Positions 1 to 7,236 of a stretch of 64,000 bases of DNA are shown here, piece after piece. Source of the DNA: Bacillus sp. S/N-304-OC-R1 (GTDB lineage: Bacteria; Bacillota; Bacilli; Bacillales; Cytobacillaceae). Numbering within the stretch: the first letter of the stretch is position 1; each line of letters begins with the position of its first letter. The translations under genes were made by a program, and so were the position numbers. The stretch lies in the NCBI RefSeq assembly GCF_019749375.1, contig NZ_JACWFE010000003.1, positions 1-64,000 of the forward strand. Direction: 5' to 3'. The notes under the pieces were generated by a model. That model saw nothing but the letters and a program-made list of their open reading frames with translations. It did no database searches and was not told where the DNA came from.

Positions 1-36
1 GTTCGTCCTGAGCCAGGATCAAACTCTCCAATGAAT
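1..36 (-). rRNA. 16S rRNA, 5' end only
   Basis: Read on the minus strand, bases 1-30 give the universal 16S start, GGAGAGTTTGATCCTGGCTC and onward, so the gene runs off the left edge. The mature 5' end is placed near 36 by analogy with Bacillus 16S rRNA, so that boundary is approximate. The gene lies in the same direction as the tRNA block that precedes it. Confidence 0.95.
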
Positions 37-100
37 TGTGAGTTGATTAGCTCATAATGTCTTTTTGATAAAAAGACTAAAACGTTGACGTTTTTGTTCG

Positions 101-116
101 TTCAGTTTTCAAAGAA
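101..116 (-). promoter_or_regulatory. boxA-like antitermination element in the 16S leader
   Basis: On the minus strand this reads TTCTTTGAAAACTGAA, close to the boxA element of Bacillus rRNA leaders. It sits between tRNA-Gly and 16S, where boxA is expected. It would bind the Nus factors that protect rRNA transcripts from termination. Confidence 0.6.
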
Positions 117-124
117 CTATCTTT

Positions 125-198
125 TGGAGCGGGTGATGGGAATCGAACCCACGACAACAGCTTGGAAGGCTGTAGTTTTACCACTAAACTACACCCGC
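125..198 (-). tRNA. tRNA-Gly (TCC)
   Basis: A complete cloverleaf on the minus strand, with a GCGGGTG acceptor arm, anticodon TCC in the loop CTTCCAA, a T-arm GGTTCGATTCC and an encoded CCA end. It is the last tRNA before 16S. Confidence 0.95.
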
Positions 199-218
199 AA
201 ATCTTATTCAAGATTGAA

Positions 219-295
219 TGGTCGGGAAGACAGGATTCGAACCTGCGACCCCTTGGTCCCAAACCAAGTGCTCTACCAAGCTGAGCTACTTCCCG
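219..295 (-). tRNA. tRNA-Pro (TGG)
   Basis: A cloverleaf on the minus strand with acceptor CGGGAAG, anticodon TGG (loop TTTGGGA), T-arm GGTTCGAATCC and encoded CCA. It is transcribed with the neighbouring Arg and Gly tRNAs. Confidence 0.95.
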
Positions 296-299
296 TATA

Positions 300-376
<77 letters not shown>

Positions 377-398
377 ATTATTTAAAAGTAACTTTTAC

Positions 399-427
399 AG
401 TATATCTTTTTTAAAATCATTTGTCAA
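399..427 (-). promoter_or_regulatory. Strong sigma-A promoter before tRNA-Arg
   Basis: The minus strand has TTGACA (422-427), a 17-bp spacer and TATACT (399-404). It is placed to start transcription just before tRNA-Arg and to continue into 16S, as an rrn promoter would. Confidence 0.75.
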
Positions 428-436
428 CAACTTTTT

Positions 437-522
<86 letters not shown>

Positions 523-544
523 TTAACAAGAAGTGACAAAGACT

Positions 545-573
545 ATAATACCATGAATGTAAAGAAAATTCAA
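545..573 (-). promoter_or_regulatory. Promoter between the two tRNA-Leu genes
   Basis: The minus strand has TTGAAT (568-573), a 17-bp spacer and TATTAT (545-550), preceded by TGG, which gives an extended -10. It would give extra transcription of tRNA-Leu(GAG) and the genes behind it. Confidence 0.55.
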
Positions 574-584
574 TTGGTATTTAA

Positions 585-669
585 TGGTGCGGGTGAAGGG
601 AGTCGAACCCCCACGCCTTGCGGCGCCAGATCCTAAGTCTGGTGCGTCTGCCAATTCCGCCACACCCGC
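585..669 (-). tRNA. tRNA-Leu (TAG)
   Basis: A class II tRNA on the minus strand with acceptor GCGGGTG, anticodon TAG in the loop CTTAGGA, a long variable arm and encoded CCA. Confidence 0.95.
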
Positions 670-731
670 ATATTTTTAACCAAAACCAAAAAGAAAAAAA
701 GAAATAAATCTATCCGACTTTTTGCTTAAGG

Positions 732-807
732 TGGTGAGCCATGAAGGACTCGAACCTTCGACCCTCTGATTAAAAGTCAGATGCTCTACCGACTGAGCTA
801 ATGGCTC
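732..807 (-). tRNA. tRNA-Lys (TTT)
   Basis: A cloverleaf on the minus strand with acceptor GAGCCAT, anticodon TTT in the loop CTTTTAA, T-arm GGTTCGAGTCC and encoded CCA. Confidence 0.95.
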
Positions 808-826
808 GTTATATTTTTTAAAAAAT

Positions 827-901
827 TGGCTGGGCTAGCTGGATTCGAACCAACGCATGTCGCAGTCAAAGTGCGATGCCTTACCGCTTGGCTATAGCCC
901 A
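827..901 (-). tRNA. tRNA-Gln (TTG)
   Basis: A cloverleaf on the minus strand with acceptor TGGGCTA, anticodon TTG in the loop CTTTGAC, and encoded CCA. Confidence 0.95.
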
Positions 902-912
902 ATAAAATTGCA

Positions 913-989
913 TGGCGGTCCGGACGGGACTCGAACCCGCGACCTCCTGCGTGACAGGCAGGCATTCTAACCAACTGAACTACCGGACC
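913..989 (-). tRNA. tRNA-Asp (GTC)
   Basis: A cloverleaf on the minus strand with acceptor GGTCCGG, anticodon GTC in the loop CTGTCAC, and encoded CCA. As I recall, B. subtilis trnS has no Asp gene at this position (order Asn-Ser-Glu-Gln-Lys-Leu-Leu). Confidence 0.95.
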
Positions 990-1019
990 ATATGTATTTC
1001 TAAGAAATATTATTAAAAA

Positions 1020-1091
1020 TGACCCATACGGGATTCGAACCCGTGTTACCGCCGTGAAAGGGCGGTGTCTTAACCGCTTGACCAATGGGCC
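1020..1091 (-). tRNA. tRNA-Glu (TTC), CCA not encoded
   Basis: A cloverleaf on the minus strand with acceptor GGCCCAT paired to ATGGGTC, and anticodon TTC in the loop CTTTCAC. After the discriminator A the DNA reads TTT, so the CCA end must be added by tRNA nucleotidyltransferase. The other ten tRNAs here encode CCA. Confidence 0.93.
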
Positions 1092-1104
1092 AAATCAAAA
1101 TTTA

Positions 1105-1195
1105 TGGCGGAGAAGGAGGGATTTGAACCCTCGCGCCGCTTACGCGACCTACACCCTTAGCAGGGGCGCCTCTTCAGCCTCTTGAGTACTTCCCC
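1105..1195 (-). tRNA. tRNA-Ser (GCT)
   Basis: A class II tRNA on the minus strand with anticodon GCT in the loop CTGCTAA, a long variable arm and encoded CCA. Confidence 0.95.
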
Positions 1196-1199
1196 ATAA

Positions 1200-1274
1200 T
1201 GGCTCCGCAGGTAGGATTCGAACCTACGACCGTTCGGTTAACAGCCGAATGCTCTACCACTGAGCTACTGCGGA
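1200..1274 (-). tRNA. tRNA-Asn (GTT)
   Basis: A cloverleaf on the minus strand with acceptor TCCGCAG, anticodon GTT in the loop CTGTTAA, and encoded CCA. It is the first gene of the block. Confidence 0.95.
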
Positions 1275-1349
1275 ATAATTATTGTTGAGCCGACGATATC
1301 TTAAGGAATCAATGTGTTTTCATCACTTGTCATCTTGTCGACTCTTACT

Positions 1350-1378
1350 ATTATAAAAACCTAGATATTAAAAGTCAA
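1350..1378 (-). promoter_or_regulatory. Main promoter of the tRNA block
   Basis: The minus strand has TTGACT (1373-1378), a 17-bp spacer and a perfect TATAAT (1350-1355), preceded by A/T-rich sequence that could act as an UP element. It points into tRNA-Asn. Confidence 0.8.
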
Positions 1379-1431
1379 GAAAGTTTTTCAAAAAAATCTT
1401 TTCTTATTTTAAAGATATATTTTTCAAGATA

Positions 1432-1905
1432 TTACTCATGTTTTACTTCTTTAACTTTCTTTAATTTCCCCTTACATTTTCCACAAACATACTTTTGTAT
1501 ATTTATTTTTCTTCTTCTCTCAAATAATTGACCGCAGTTTAAACAAACATAAATAATTGTTTTTCCATTAACATTATTTTTTGTCCGCTCAGGGAGTGGA
1601 GAACAAAACCTCGGAGCTCCTACTTCCTTCATTAGAGTTCTAAAATCTGAATCTCTGTGCTTATACCCTTTCCCTTCTATATGAAGATGGTAATGGCAAA
1701 GCTCATGTTTGATAATACCGGTTAATTCTTCATGTCCAAGCTGTTCTAAGTATTTTCTATTTATCTCGATATTATGAGTATCCAGCATATAACGCCCGCC
1801 TGTTGACCGAAGCTTTGCATTAAAATATGCTTTATGCCTAAATGCTTTTCCAAAGCTTTGAAGTGAAATCTCCTCAACTAATTTCTGCAGACCTAAATCA
1901 TCCAT
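1432..1905 (-). CDS. SprT-like zinc metallopeptidase family protein
   Basis: A 157-residue protein of the SprT-like family (YdcK in B. subtilis). It carries the metallopeptidase motif HELCHYH, whose two His bind zinc and whose Glu is catalytic. A C-terminal zinc ribbon is formed by the pairs CLNC and CGKC. It is probably a cytoplasmic soluble protein, and its substrate is unknown in Bacillus. I chose the ATG at 1905 because GGGGAG lies just upstream and the product then starts [11 protein letters not shown] like its relatives; an upstream ATG at 1935 has no such site. The position between the tRNA block and cmpA-tex is the same as in B. subtilis. Confidence 0.88.
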   Translation of the reverse strand: MDDLGLQKLVEEISLQSFGKAFRHKAYFNAKLRSTGGRYMLDTHNIEINRKYLEQLGHEELTGIIKHELCHYHLHIEGKGYKHRDSDFRTLMKEVGAPRFCSPLPERTKNNVNGKTIIYVCLNCGQLFERRRKINIQKYVCGKCKGKLKKVKEVKHE

Positions 1906-1943
1906 TTCAATTTCTCCCCAAATAATAGTGAACATGACAACCT

Positions 1944-1973
1944 ATTATAGCATAGGTTATATATACCTTTTAA
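1944..1973 (-). promoter_or_regulatory. Extended -10 promoter of the SprT-like gene
   Basis: The minus strand shows TGCTATAAT, an extended -10 with TATAAT at 1944-1949. A weak -35, TTAAAA (1968-1973), lies 18 bp upstream. Confidence 0.5.
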
Positions 1974-2031
1974 TACTTAAGGAAACTGTAATCCTCATTT
2001 AGAATATAGATTACACCTAGGAGGTACACAA

Positions 2032-2145
2032 ATGCCTGTTTGGTTTCAAAATCAAATGCAGCGAGCTTTTTTAGAAAAGGATCGTTATACAATAAAATTA
2101 TTAAATCAATGCTGGTTTTTCTACAGAAAGAAACATTGTTCTTAA
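2032..2145 (+). CDS. cmpA: Cortex morphogenetic protein CmpA
   Basis: A 37-codon gene beginning MPVWFQNQMQRAFLEKDRY and ending CWFFYRKKHCS. It is recognisable as CmpA, the tiny sporulation protein that in B. subtilis acts with SpoIVA and ClpXP to check spore envelope assembly. A strong AGGAGG (2019-2024) precedes the ATG at the usual distance. It is on the plus strand, opposite tex and the SprT-like gene, as in B. subtilis. A longer minus-strand reading frame (1970-2161) covers the same bases but has no ribosome binding site. Expression should be sporulation-specific, although I could not identify a clear sigma-E promoter. Confidence 0.92.
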   Translation: MPVWFQNQMQRAFLEKDRYTIKLLNQCWFFYRKKHCS

Positions 2146-2146
2146 A

Positions 2147-2172
2147 TAAAGCGCTAGGCATATACCTAGCGC
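2147..2172 (-). terminator. Terminator between tex and cmpA
   Basis: The stem GCGCTAGG/CCTAGCGC has a 6-base loop and is followed on the minus strand by TTTATTT, so it suits the tex transcript. The same stem may also stop cmpA from the other side, but the plus-strand flank has no T-run. Confidence 0.65.
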
Positions 2173-2191
2173 AGTAGTTTAGAATCTCTTT

Positions 2192-4369
2192 TTATTCAGC
2201 AGGATTCAGCATCGTTAAAGAAACTCTTCCTTTATTTTTATCAACAGAGTCAACCCACACAGTTACAACATCTCCTACTGAAACAATATCTAATGGATGC
2301 TTAACAAATTGCCTGCTTAGCTTAGATATATGCACAAGCCCATCCTGTTTTACGCCAATATCAACGAATGCGCCAAAGTCTACAACATTCCGGACAGTTC
2401 CCTGAAGCTCCATTCCAGACTGTAAATCTTCAAGCTGAAGAACATCCTTCTTTAATAGCGGTTTCGGCAGATCATCCCGCGGGTCTCTCTCCGGTCTTAC
2501 TAGTGCTTCAATAATATCCTTTAATGTCAATTCACCTATTCCTAATTCTGCAGCAGTTTCACCTACATTCAATTGAGCTAGTGAATCCTTGAGGGCCGGA
2601 GAACCTAAATCACCTGTTGTAAACCCAAATTTATCGAGAAGTTTATGTACCTCAGGATAACTTTCCGGATGGATCCCAGTTCGGTCAAGCGGTTCGGTAC
2701 CGTCAATAATTCTTAGAAATCCAATCGCTTGCTCGTATGTTTTCGCTCCAAGTCGTGGGATTTTCTTTAGCTGATTGCGAGTTGAAAATTTCCCTTCTTC
2801 CTCACGCTTCTTAACGATATTATTGGCAACTGTTTTTGAAAGCCCTGATACATATTGAAGTAATGAAGACGAAGCTGTATTCACATTTACACCGACTTGG
2901 TTAACGGCCGTTTCAACCACAAATGCAAGGGATTCAGATAATCTCTTCTGAGAAACATCATGCTGATATTGTCCAACTCCAACTGATTTCGGATCTATCT
3001 TTACTAGCTCGGCTAATGGATCCTGAAGACGGCGTGCAATTGAAACAGCGCTTCTTTCCTCTACTTGTAAATTTGGGAATTCTTCTCTTGCTAAATCCGA
3101 TGCTGAATACACACTCGCTCCAGCCTCATTAACAATCAGGTAATACACTTCTTCCTTTAATTCTTTTAATATATCTGCAATAAATTGTTCAGTCTCTCTA
3201 GAAGCTGTTCCGTTTCCGATCGCAATCATCTTCACCTGGAACGCATGTATGATATCAATAATTTGTGCTTTTGCCTCTTTTGCTTTGGAAACGGGCGGAT
3301 GCGGGTAGATAACTGCTATTTTTAGGACTTTTCCTGTTTCGTCTACAACCGCCAGCTTACAGCCTGTCCGATACGCAGGGTCGACCGCTAGTACTACTTT
3401 TCCTTTTAACGGTGGCTGAAGCAGTAGTTTTCGTAAATTTTCAGAGAAGATCATGATTGCCTGTTCTTCAGCTCTCTCTGTTAATTCATTGCGAATTTCC
3501 CTTTCAATAGAAGGCTGGATTAATCGTTTATATCCATCCTCATAAGCTTCTTTAACAATTGGCAATACTGGTGACTTCTCATTTTTAATCCACTTTTTAT
3601 GTAAGTACTTCAGGATAAAATCAGTATTTGGTTTGATGCTAATTCGCAAAATTTCTTCCTTTTCTCCGCGGTTTAATGCCAAAATACGGTGAGGAACAAT
3701 TTTTGAAATCGGCTCTTCGTATTCATAGTACATTTCAAAAACCTTTTTCTCGTCCTTTTCCTCATCCTTTACAACTGACTCGATGGTGCCATTTTTGGCA
3801 GTTTCCTGACGAATCCATTTCCGGCTGTCTGCGTCATCCGAAACCCATTCTGCAATGATATCCTTAGCACCGGTAATAGCATCTTCAACAGTATTTACTT
3901 CCTTCTCTTCAGAAAGGAATTCCTTCGCCTTTTCCTCAGGTGATTCTGCTAATGAAAATGTCAGCACCCATTCTGCAAAAGGTTCTAGCCCTTTTTCCTT
4001 TGCAATTGTTGCTTTTGTACGGCGTTTTTGTTTATAAGGACGATATAAATCTTCTATCTCCTGAAGTTTTTCAGCAGCTTGGATTTGGATGCTCAACTCA
4101 TCCGTTAATTTTCCTTGTTCATCAATTAGACGGATGACTTCTTCTTTTCTCTGCTCAAGACTTTGTATGTATTGCCAGCGCTCCATAATATCACGAATTT
4201 GAACCTCATCTAAAGCACCTGTTTGCTCCTTGCGATATCGTGCAATAAAGGGGACTGTATTTCCCTCTTCCAGAAGGCCAATTGTATTTCGAACTTGTTT
4301 AATAGATAGCGCTTGTTCTGCTGCAATTTTTTCTAAAACTTGATCCTTATTTACTTTCGTTGTCTCCAA
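2192..4369 (-). CDS. tex: Tex family RNA-binding transcription accessory protein
   Basis: A 725-residue Tex protein (YdcI in B. subtilis), a cytoplasmic nucleic-acid-binding factor that associates with the transcription machinery. The sequence shows the usual order: an N-terminal helical region with an HTH (1-190), an RNase H-like YqgF fold near 325-450 (starting VVLAVDPAYRTG), tandem helix-hairpin-helix segments near 490-560 (GLSKTVANNI and KKIPRLGAKTYEQ), and an S1 RNA-binding domain near 648-722 (GTVRNVVDFGAFVDIG). Length is normal for the family. The start is TTG at 4369, behind GGGGG. The gene follows sigB and is separated from it by a terminator. Confidence 0.95.
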   Translation of the reverse strand: METTKVNKDQVLEKIAAEQALSIKQVRNTIGLLEEGNTVPFIARYRKEQTGALDEVQIRDIMERWQYIQSLEQRKEEVIRLIDEQGKLTDELSIQIQAAEKLQEIEDLYRPYKQKRRTKATIAKEKGLEPFAEWVLTFSLAESPEEKAKEFLSEEKEVNTVEDAITGAKDIIAEWVSDDADSRKWIRQETAKNGTIESVVKDEEKDEKKVFEMYYEYEEPISKIVPHRILALNRGEKEEILRISIKPNTDFILKYLHKKWIKNEKSPVLPIVKEAYEDGYKRLIQPSIEREIRNELTERAEEQAIMIFSENLRKLLLQPPLKGKVVLAVDPAYRTGCKLAVVDETGKVLKIAVIYPHPPVSKAKEAKAQIIDIIHAFQVKMIAIGNGTASRETEQFIADILKELKEEVYYLIVNEAGASVYSASDLAREEFPNLQVEERSAVSIARRLQDPLAELVKIDPKSVGVGQYQHDVSQKRLSESLAFVVETAVNQVGVNVNTASSSLLQYVSGLSKTVANNIVKKREEEGKFSTRNQLKKIPRLGAKTYEQAIGFLRIIDGTEPLDRTGIHPESYPEVHKLLDKFGFTTGDLGSPALKDSLAQLNVGETAAELGIGELTLKDIIEALVRPERDPRDDLPKPLLKKDVLQLEDLQSGMELQGTVRNVVDFGAFVDIGVKQDGLVHISKLSRQFVKHPLDIVSVGDVVTVWVDSVDKNKGRVSLTMLNPAE

Positions 4370-4457
4370 AATTTTACCCCCAGCCTTTATGTCCTGTTAT
4401 CCATTTTACCAAATTCCTTCGTAAGATTGTACAGCTCGCCAATTCTGCAACAATAGT

Positions 4458-4490
4458 AAAAAGAAGCTTACCTAGCCATTAGGCAGCTTC
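4458..4490 (-). terminator. Terminator of the rsbV-rsbW-sigB operon
   Basis: An imperfect hairpin (4463-4490), with GAAGCT outer and CCTA inner pairs, is followed on the minus strand by TTTTT. It lies directly behind sigB, so no rsbX is part of the operon. Confidence 0.75.
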
Positions 4491-4510
4491 AGATTAAGTA
4501 CTAAAATATT

Positions 4511-5308
4511 TTAATTCGATAAGGTTTCCTCATTGGTTGTATCTTTATCTATAGCTTCCTGCAGTTTCTTTATTGCCCGTCTTTGGAGTCGGGATACATG
4601 CATCTGGGATATTTGCAGTTTTTCTCCTGTTTCCTTTTGACTCAGATTTTCTAAATACGTATATTGAATTATCTGTTTTTCTCTTTCTGTTAATACGTGC
4701 AGAGCTTTCTCTAACACAAGCATTTGATTAATCTTTTCATACCCTTTATCAACATGTCCGACAATATCATGCAAAGTAACCGTTCCACCTTCAGAGTCTG
4801 CATCGATGGAATGATCAACAGAGAGAGCTTGATAGCTTTTTCCTATTTCCAGTGCTTCTAAAACCTCTTCTTCTGATATATCCAAGACCTCGGCAATTTC
4901 ATTCATCTTAGGCGATCTTTGCAGCTTGACTGTTAATTCTTCGATCGTTGTTTTTATTTTTGGGCCAAGTTCTTTTATTCGGCGGGGTACGTGCACACTC
5001 CATGTTTTATCACGTAAGAAACGCTTAATTTCTCCCACGATTGTCGGTATGGCAAATGCCTCAAAATTTTTCCCAAAGGATTCATCATATCTGCGAACGG
5101 CACCTAATAACCCAATGAGGCCCACTTGAGTAATGTCCTCGTGAAAGACTTTTCCCCTAGAATATTTTCGAGCAATGGATTCAACAAGACTTTTATAATT
5201 GAGTACAAGAGTATTTAGAGCTTCTTCATTTTGGTTCAGCTGATAATCTTTAATCAGCCCGTTTATTTCTTCCTTTGATTTGCGATTAGGTTGAGAGTGT
5301 TTTAGCAT
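4511..5308 (-). CDS. sigB: General stress sigma factor SigB
   Basis: A 265-residue sigma-70 family protein of the SigB/SigF group. Region 2 is present around 60-125 (DITQVGLIGLLGAVRRYDES, then FAIPTIVGEIKRFLRDK). Region 3 follows, and the region 4 helix-turn-helix lies near 215-250 (LSQKETGEKLQISQMHVSRL). It directs RNA polymerase to general stress promoters. It overlaps rsbW by 23 bases, the usual coupling that ties it to its anti-sigma factor. A sigma-B type promoter upstream of rsbV suggests autoregulation. Length and motifs are intact. Confidence 0.95.
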   Translation of the reverse strand: MLKHSQPNRKSKEEINGLIKDYQLNQNEEALNTLVLNYKSLVESIARKYSRGKVFHEDITQVGLIGLLGAVRRYDESFGKNFEAFAIPTIVGEIKRFLRDKTWSVHVPRRIKELGPKIKTTIEELTVKLQRSPKMNEIAEVLDISEEEVLEALEIGKSYQALSVDHSIDADSEGGTVTLHDIVGHVDKGYEKINQMLVLEKALHVLTEREKQIIQYTYLENLSQKETGEKLQISQMHVSRLQRRAIKKLQEAIDKDTTNEETLSN

Positions 5309-5759
5309 CCATCTCCACCCGCTCTCCTTCTAGGTATTTGATCATGAATACCGTCACACCCTCTTTATTATGGATTCTGACTTCATCCATTAAAGACTCG
5401 ATTAAATATAGCCCTAAACCTCCTTCACGCAAATATTCTACGGAATCAGTCTGTTTATAGCGCCCAATGCTTTGCCTTGCAGAAAGAAAATCAAAGCTTT
5501 TTCCATTGTCAGCAACCATTACCTCTAAACGGTTGCCATATAAACCAAACCCAACTATAACCTCTCCTTGTTCATCCTCTTTATATGCGTGCTGAACAGC
5601 ATTTGTGCAAGCCTCACTAACAGCAATCTTCAAATCCTCGATATCGTCATATAAAAAACCCATACGGCTTGCAATTCCAGAAAGAGTTAACCGAATCACA
5701 TTCACAAACTCAGCTTTAGCTGGGATCTTAAGTTCAATATAATCAAACGTTTGATTCAT
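5286..5759 (-). CDS. rsbW: Anti-sigma-B serine kinase RsbW
   Basis: A 157-residue HATPase-type protein that binds SigB and phosphorylates RsbV. The ATP-binding boxes are visible: N-box EACTNAVQHAY, G1 VADNGKSFDF and G2 GGLGLYLI. I chose the ATG at 5759 because GAAGGTGA precedes it; an ATG at 5774 lacks such a site. The first codons overlap rsbV by 17 bases, and the 3' end overlaps sigB. A 16-bp palindrome AATCAAACGTTTGATT lies over codons 2-7 and is identical to sites around the gene at 24253. Confidence 0.94.
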   Translation of the reverse strand: MNQTFDYIELKIPAKAEFVNVIRLTLSGIASRMGFLYDDIEDLKIAVSEACTNAVQHAYKEDEQGEVIVGFGLYGNRLEVMVADNGKSFDFLSARQSIGRYKQTDSVEYLREGGLGLYLIESLMDEVRIHNKEGVTVFMIKYLEGERVEMDAKTLST

Positions 5760-6087
5760 TTTCTTCACCTTCATTCCGGCTGGAGATATTCATAATATTA
5801 GCAAGACCTGTCATCTTGAATAGCTTCATCAAACGCTGAGACAGCCCTACAATCTGCAGATTGCCGTCATTAGCCCGTATGTTTTTAAAAACACCTACAA
5901 AAACACCTAAACCTGTGCTGTCCAGGTAGGTAACACCGGATAAATCAATTGTAATGTCTGCACCCGCTTTTTCAGATAAAGGAAAAAGCCGTTCGCGAAG
6001 CTTCGGTGCGGTAAACGCATCAATCTCACCTTGTACCATTACATTAAATTTAAGATCCTGCTCTTGAATTTTCACTGATATATTCAT
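5743..6087 (-). CDS. rsbV: Anti-anti-sigma factor RsbV
   Basis: A 114-residue STAS-domain protein. The motif DLSGVTYLDSTGLGVFVG carries the serine that RsbW phosphorylates; unphosphorylated RsbV captures RsbW and frees SigB. The ATG at 6087 is preceded by AAGGTGGG and gives a product close to the 109 residues of B. subtilis RsbV. The longer frame up to 6147 has no supporting site. The phosphatases that reactivate RsbV (RsbU or RsbP) are not encoded nearby. Confidence 0.93.
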   Translation of the reverse strand: MNISVKIQEQDLKFNVMVQGEIDAFTAPKLRERLFPLSEKAGADITIDLSGVTYLDSTGLGVFVGVFKNIRANDGNLQIVGLSQRLMKLFKMTGLANIMNISSRNEGEENESNV

Positions 6088-6125
6088 TCCTGACCCACCT
6101 TTTTTGCATGTCAATTGGATATTTA

Positions 6126-6151
6126 CTTCCCTGTTTGGCGTATCCATAAAC
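6126..6151 (-). promoter_or_regulatory. Sigma-B type promoter of rsbV
   Basis: On the minus strand GTTTAT (6146-6151), a 14-bp spacer and GGGAAG (6126-6131) resemble the sigma-B consensus GTTTAA-N13/15-GGGTAT. This would give an mRNA with a leader of about 30 bases and would make the operon autoregulated. Confidence 0.5.
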
Positions 6152-6185
6152 CTATTTATGTAAATTTTTTATTTAATATTAATAA

Positions 6186-6211
6186 GTTTAACAGAAATCT
6201 TGGCCGGGTAA
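6186..6211 (+). promoter_or_regulatory. Sigma-B type promoter pointing towards mazF, antisense
   Basis: On the plus strand GTTTAA (6186-6191), a 14-bp spacer and GGGTAA (6206-6211) are nearly a perfect sigma-B promoter. It faces away from rsbV, with no plus-strand gene in front of it before mazF on the other strand. Any transcript would be an antisense or small RNA. Confidence 0.45.
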
Positions 6212-6256
6212 AGAAAACCAAAAGTTGTACAAGCGCTATTTTAAATAAATGAATAT

Positions 6257-6283
6257 AAAAAAAAGCAAGCATTGAATGCTTGC
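6257..6283 (-). terminator. Second terminator behind mazF
   Basis: A stem GCAAGCAT/ATGCTTGC (6265-6283) is followed on the minus strand by eight T. Together with the terminator at 6345 it insulates rsbV from mazEF transcription. Confidence 0.75.
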
Positions 6284-6344
6284 CATGGGTAGATGTTATA
6301 ATGCTATTTTTAATTAAAAATAATTGCTAAATCATAGACACAAA

Positions 6345-6376
6345 TAAAAACGCCCTTATCTTATGGAAAAGAGCGT
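6345..6376 (-). terminator. Terminator directly behind mazF
   Basis: An 8-bp stem, ACGCTCTT with AAGGGCGT, and a TTTTT run on the minus strand lie 9 bases after the mazF stop codon. Confidence 0.75.
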
Positions 6377-6384
6377 ATTTAGTA

Positions 6385-6735
6385 TTAAAATTCGATGAGA
6401 CCTAAGCTAATTTGCACGGCTTCATCCACTTTTTCCATCATTTCGTCATCGAGATGGGTTATTTTATCGGTTAAGCGCTGTTTATCAATTGTTCGTATCT
6501 GTTCTAATAAGATGACCGAATCCCGTTCAAAGCCATAGCGCTTTGCATCAATTTCAACATGAGTAGGCAGCTTAGCTTTCTGAATTTGAGCAGTGATTGC
6601 AGCAACAATTACTGTGGGACTAAACCGATTCCCGATGTCGTTTTGGATGATCAGCACTGGACGGACGCCACCTTGTTCTGAACCAACAACTGGGGATAGG
6701 TCTGCAAAATAAACGTCACCACGTTTGACAATCAA
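6385..6735 (-). CDS. ndoA: Endoribonuclease toxin MazF (EndoA/NdoA)
   Basis: A 116-residue MazF-family toxin that cleaves single-stranded mRNA; the B. subtilis homologue cuts at UACAU. The conserved start [28 protein letters not shown] and the Arg and Ser/Thr active-site segments are present, and the length matches the family. It follows its antitoxin gene with a 4-base gap, the usual arrangement. In Bacillus this pair lies between alr and the rsb-sigB genes, as here. Confidence 0.96.
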   Translation of the reverse strand: MIVKRGDVYFADLSPVVGSEQGGVRPVLIIQNDIGNRFSPTVIVAAITAQIQKAKLPTHVEIDAKRYGFERDSVILLEQIRTIDKQRLTDKITHLDDEMMEKVDEAVQISLGLIEF

Positions 6736-6739
6736 GGGA

Positions 6740-7021
6740 TTACCCTCCGCTTACAAGACGTTCAACTGTGTGTTCTGCCTCGAATTCTGCTAGAAATGCT
6801 TCAGATGCAATCGTCAAGTTTATTTTCGCCATCTCCATATAACCACGTCTCATGGACTCACGAATTTGTCTCTTTTTCCGTTCGCGCAAATACATTTTGG
6901 TTGCTTGATAAATGAATTCACTCCGATTTACGTTTTCCTGCTTTACAAAGCCATCTAACTCGGTTACAAGATGTTGCGGTAATTTCACCATAATCTCTGT
7001 TGTTGCGCTGGACTCAGACAC
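6740..7021 (-). CDS. ndoAI: Antitoxin MazE-type (EndoAI/NdoAI), ribbon-helix-helix
   Basis: A 93-residue antitoxin of the ribbon-helix-helix type ([30 protein letters not shown]), with the conserved C-terminal neutralising tail ending [12 protein letters not shown]. It binds and inhibits the toxin encoded next. I placed the start at GTG 7021, nine bases after GGAGG (7031-7035), which gives VSESSATTE like B. subtilis MSESSARTE; a TTG at 7027 would be too close to that site. Confidence 0.93.
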   Translation of the reverse strand: MSESSATTEIMVKLPQHLVTELDGFVKQENVNRSEFIYQATKMYLRERKKRQIRESMRRGYMEMAKINLTIASEAFLAEFEAEHTVERLVSGG

Positions 7022-7236
7022 AAACAAACACCTCCACCATCACTACACACCATATTATATCTACCATTTTTAATATTATCATCAAACTGACCCCGTGCAA
7101 AGGGTATTTATCAATTCTTCTCTATTATCGGCCTTAAAATAAAACATTTATGCATAAAGTCCTACTTTAATATTTAGGCATTCATTATTTTTTGCTTCCT
7201 TTAGCAAGAGGCCATGTAATATGGTCTATATATAAC

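Noticed and set aside
1970-2161. 63-codon minus-strand gene
   Set aside because: It overlaps cmpA on the other strand and lacks a start signal; cmpA explains the sequence.
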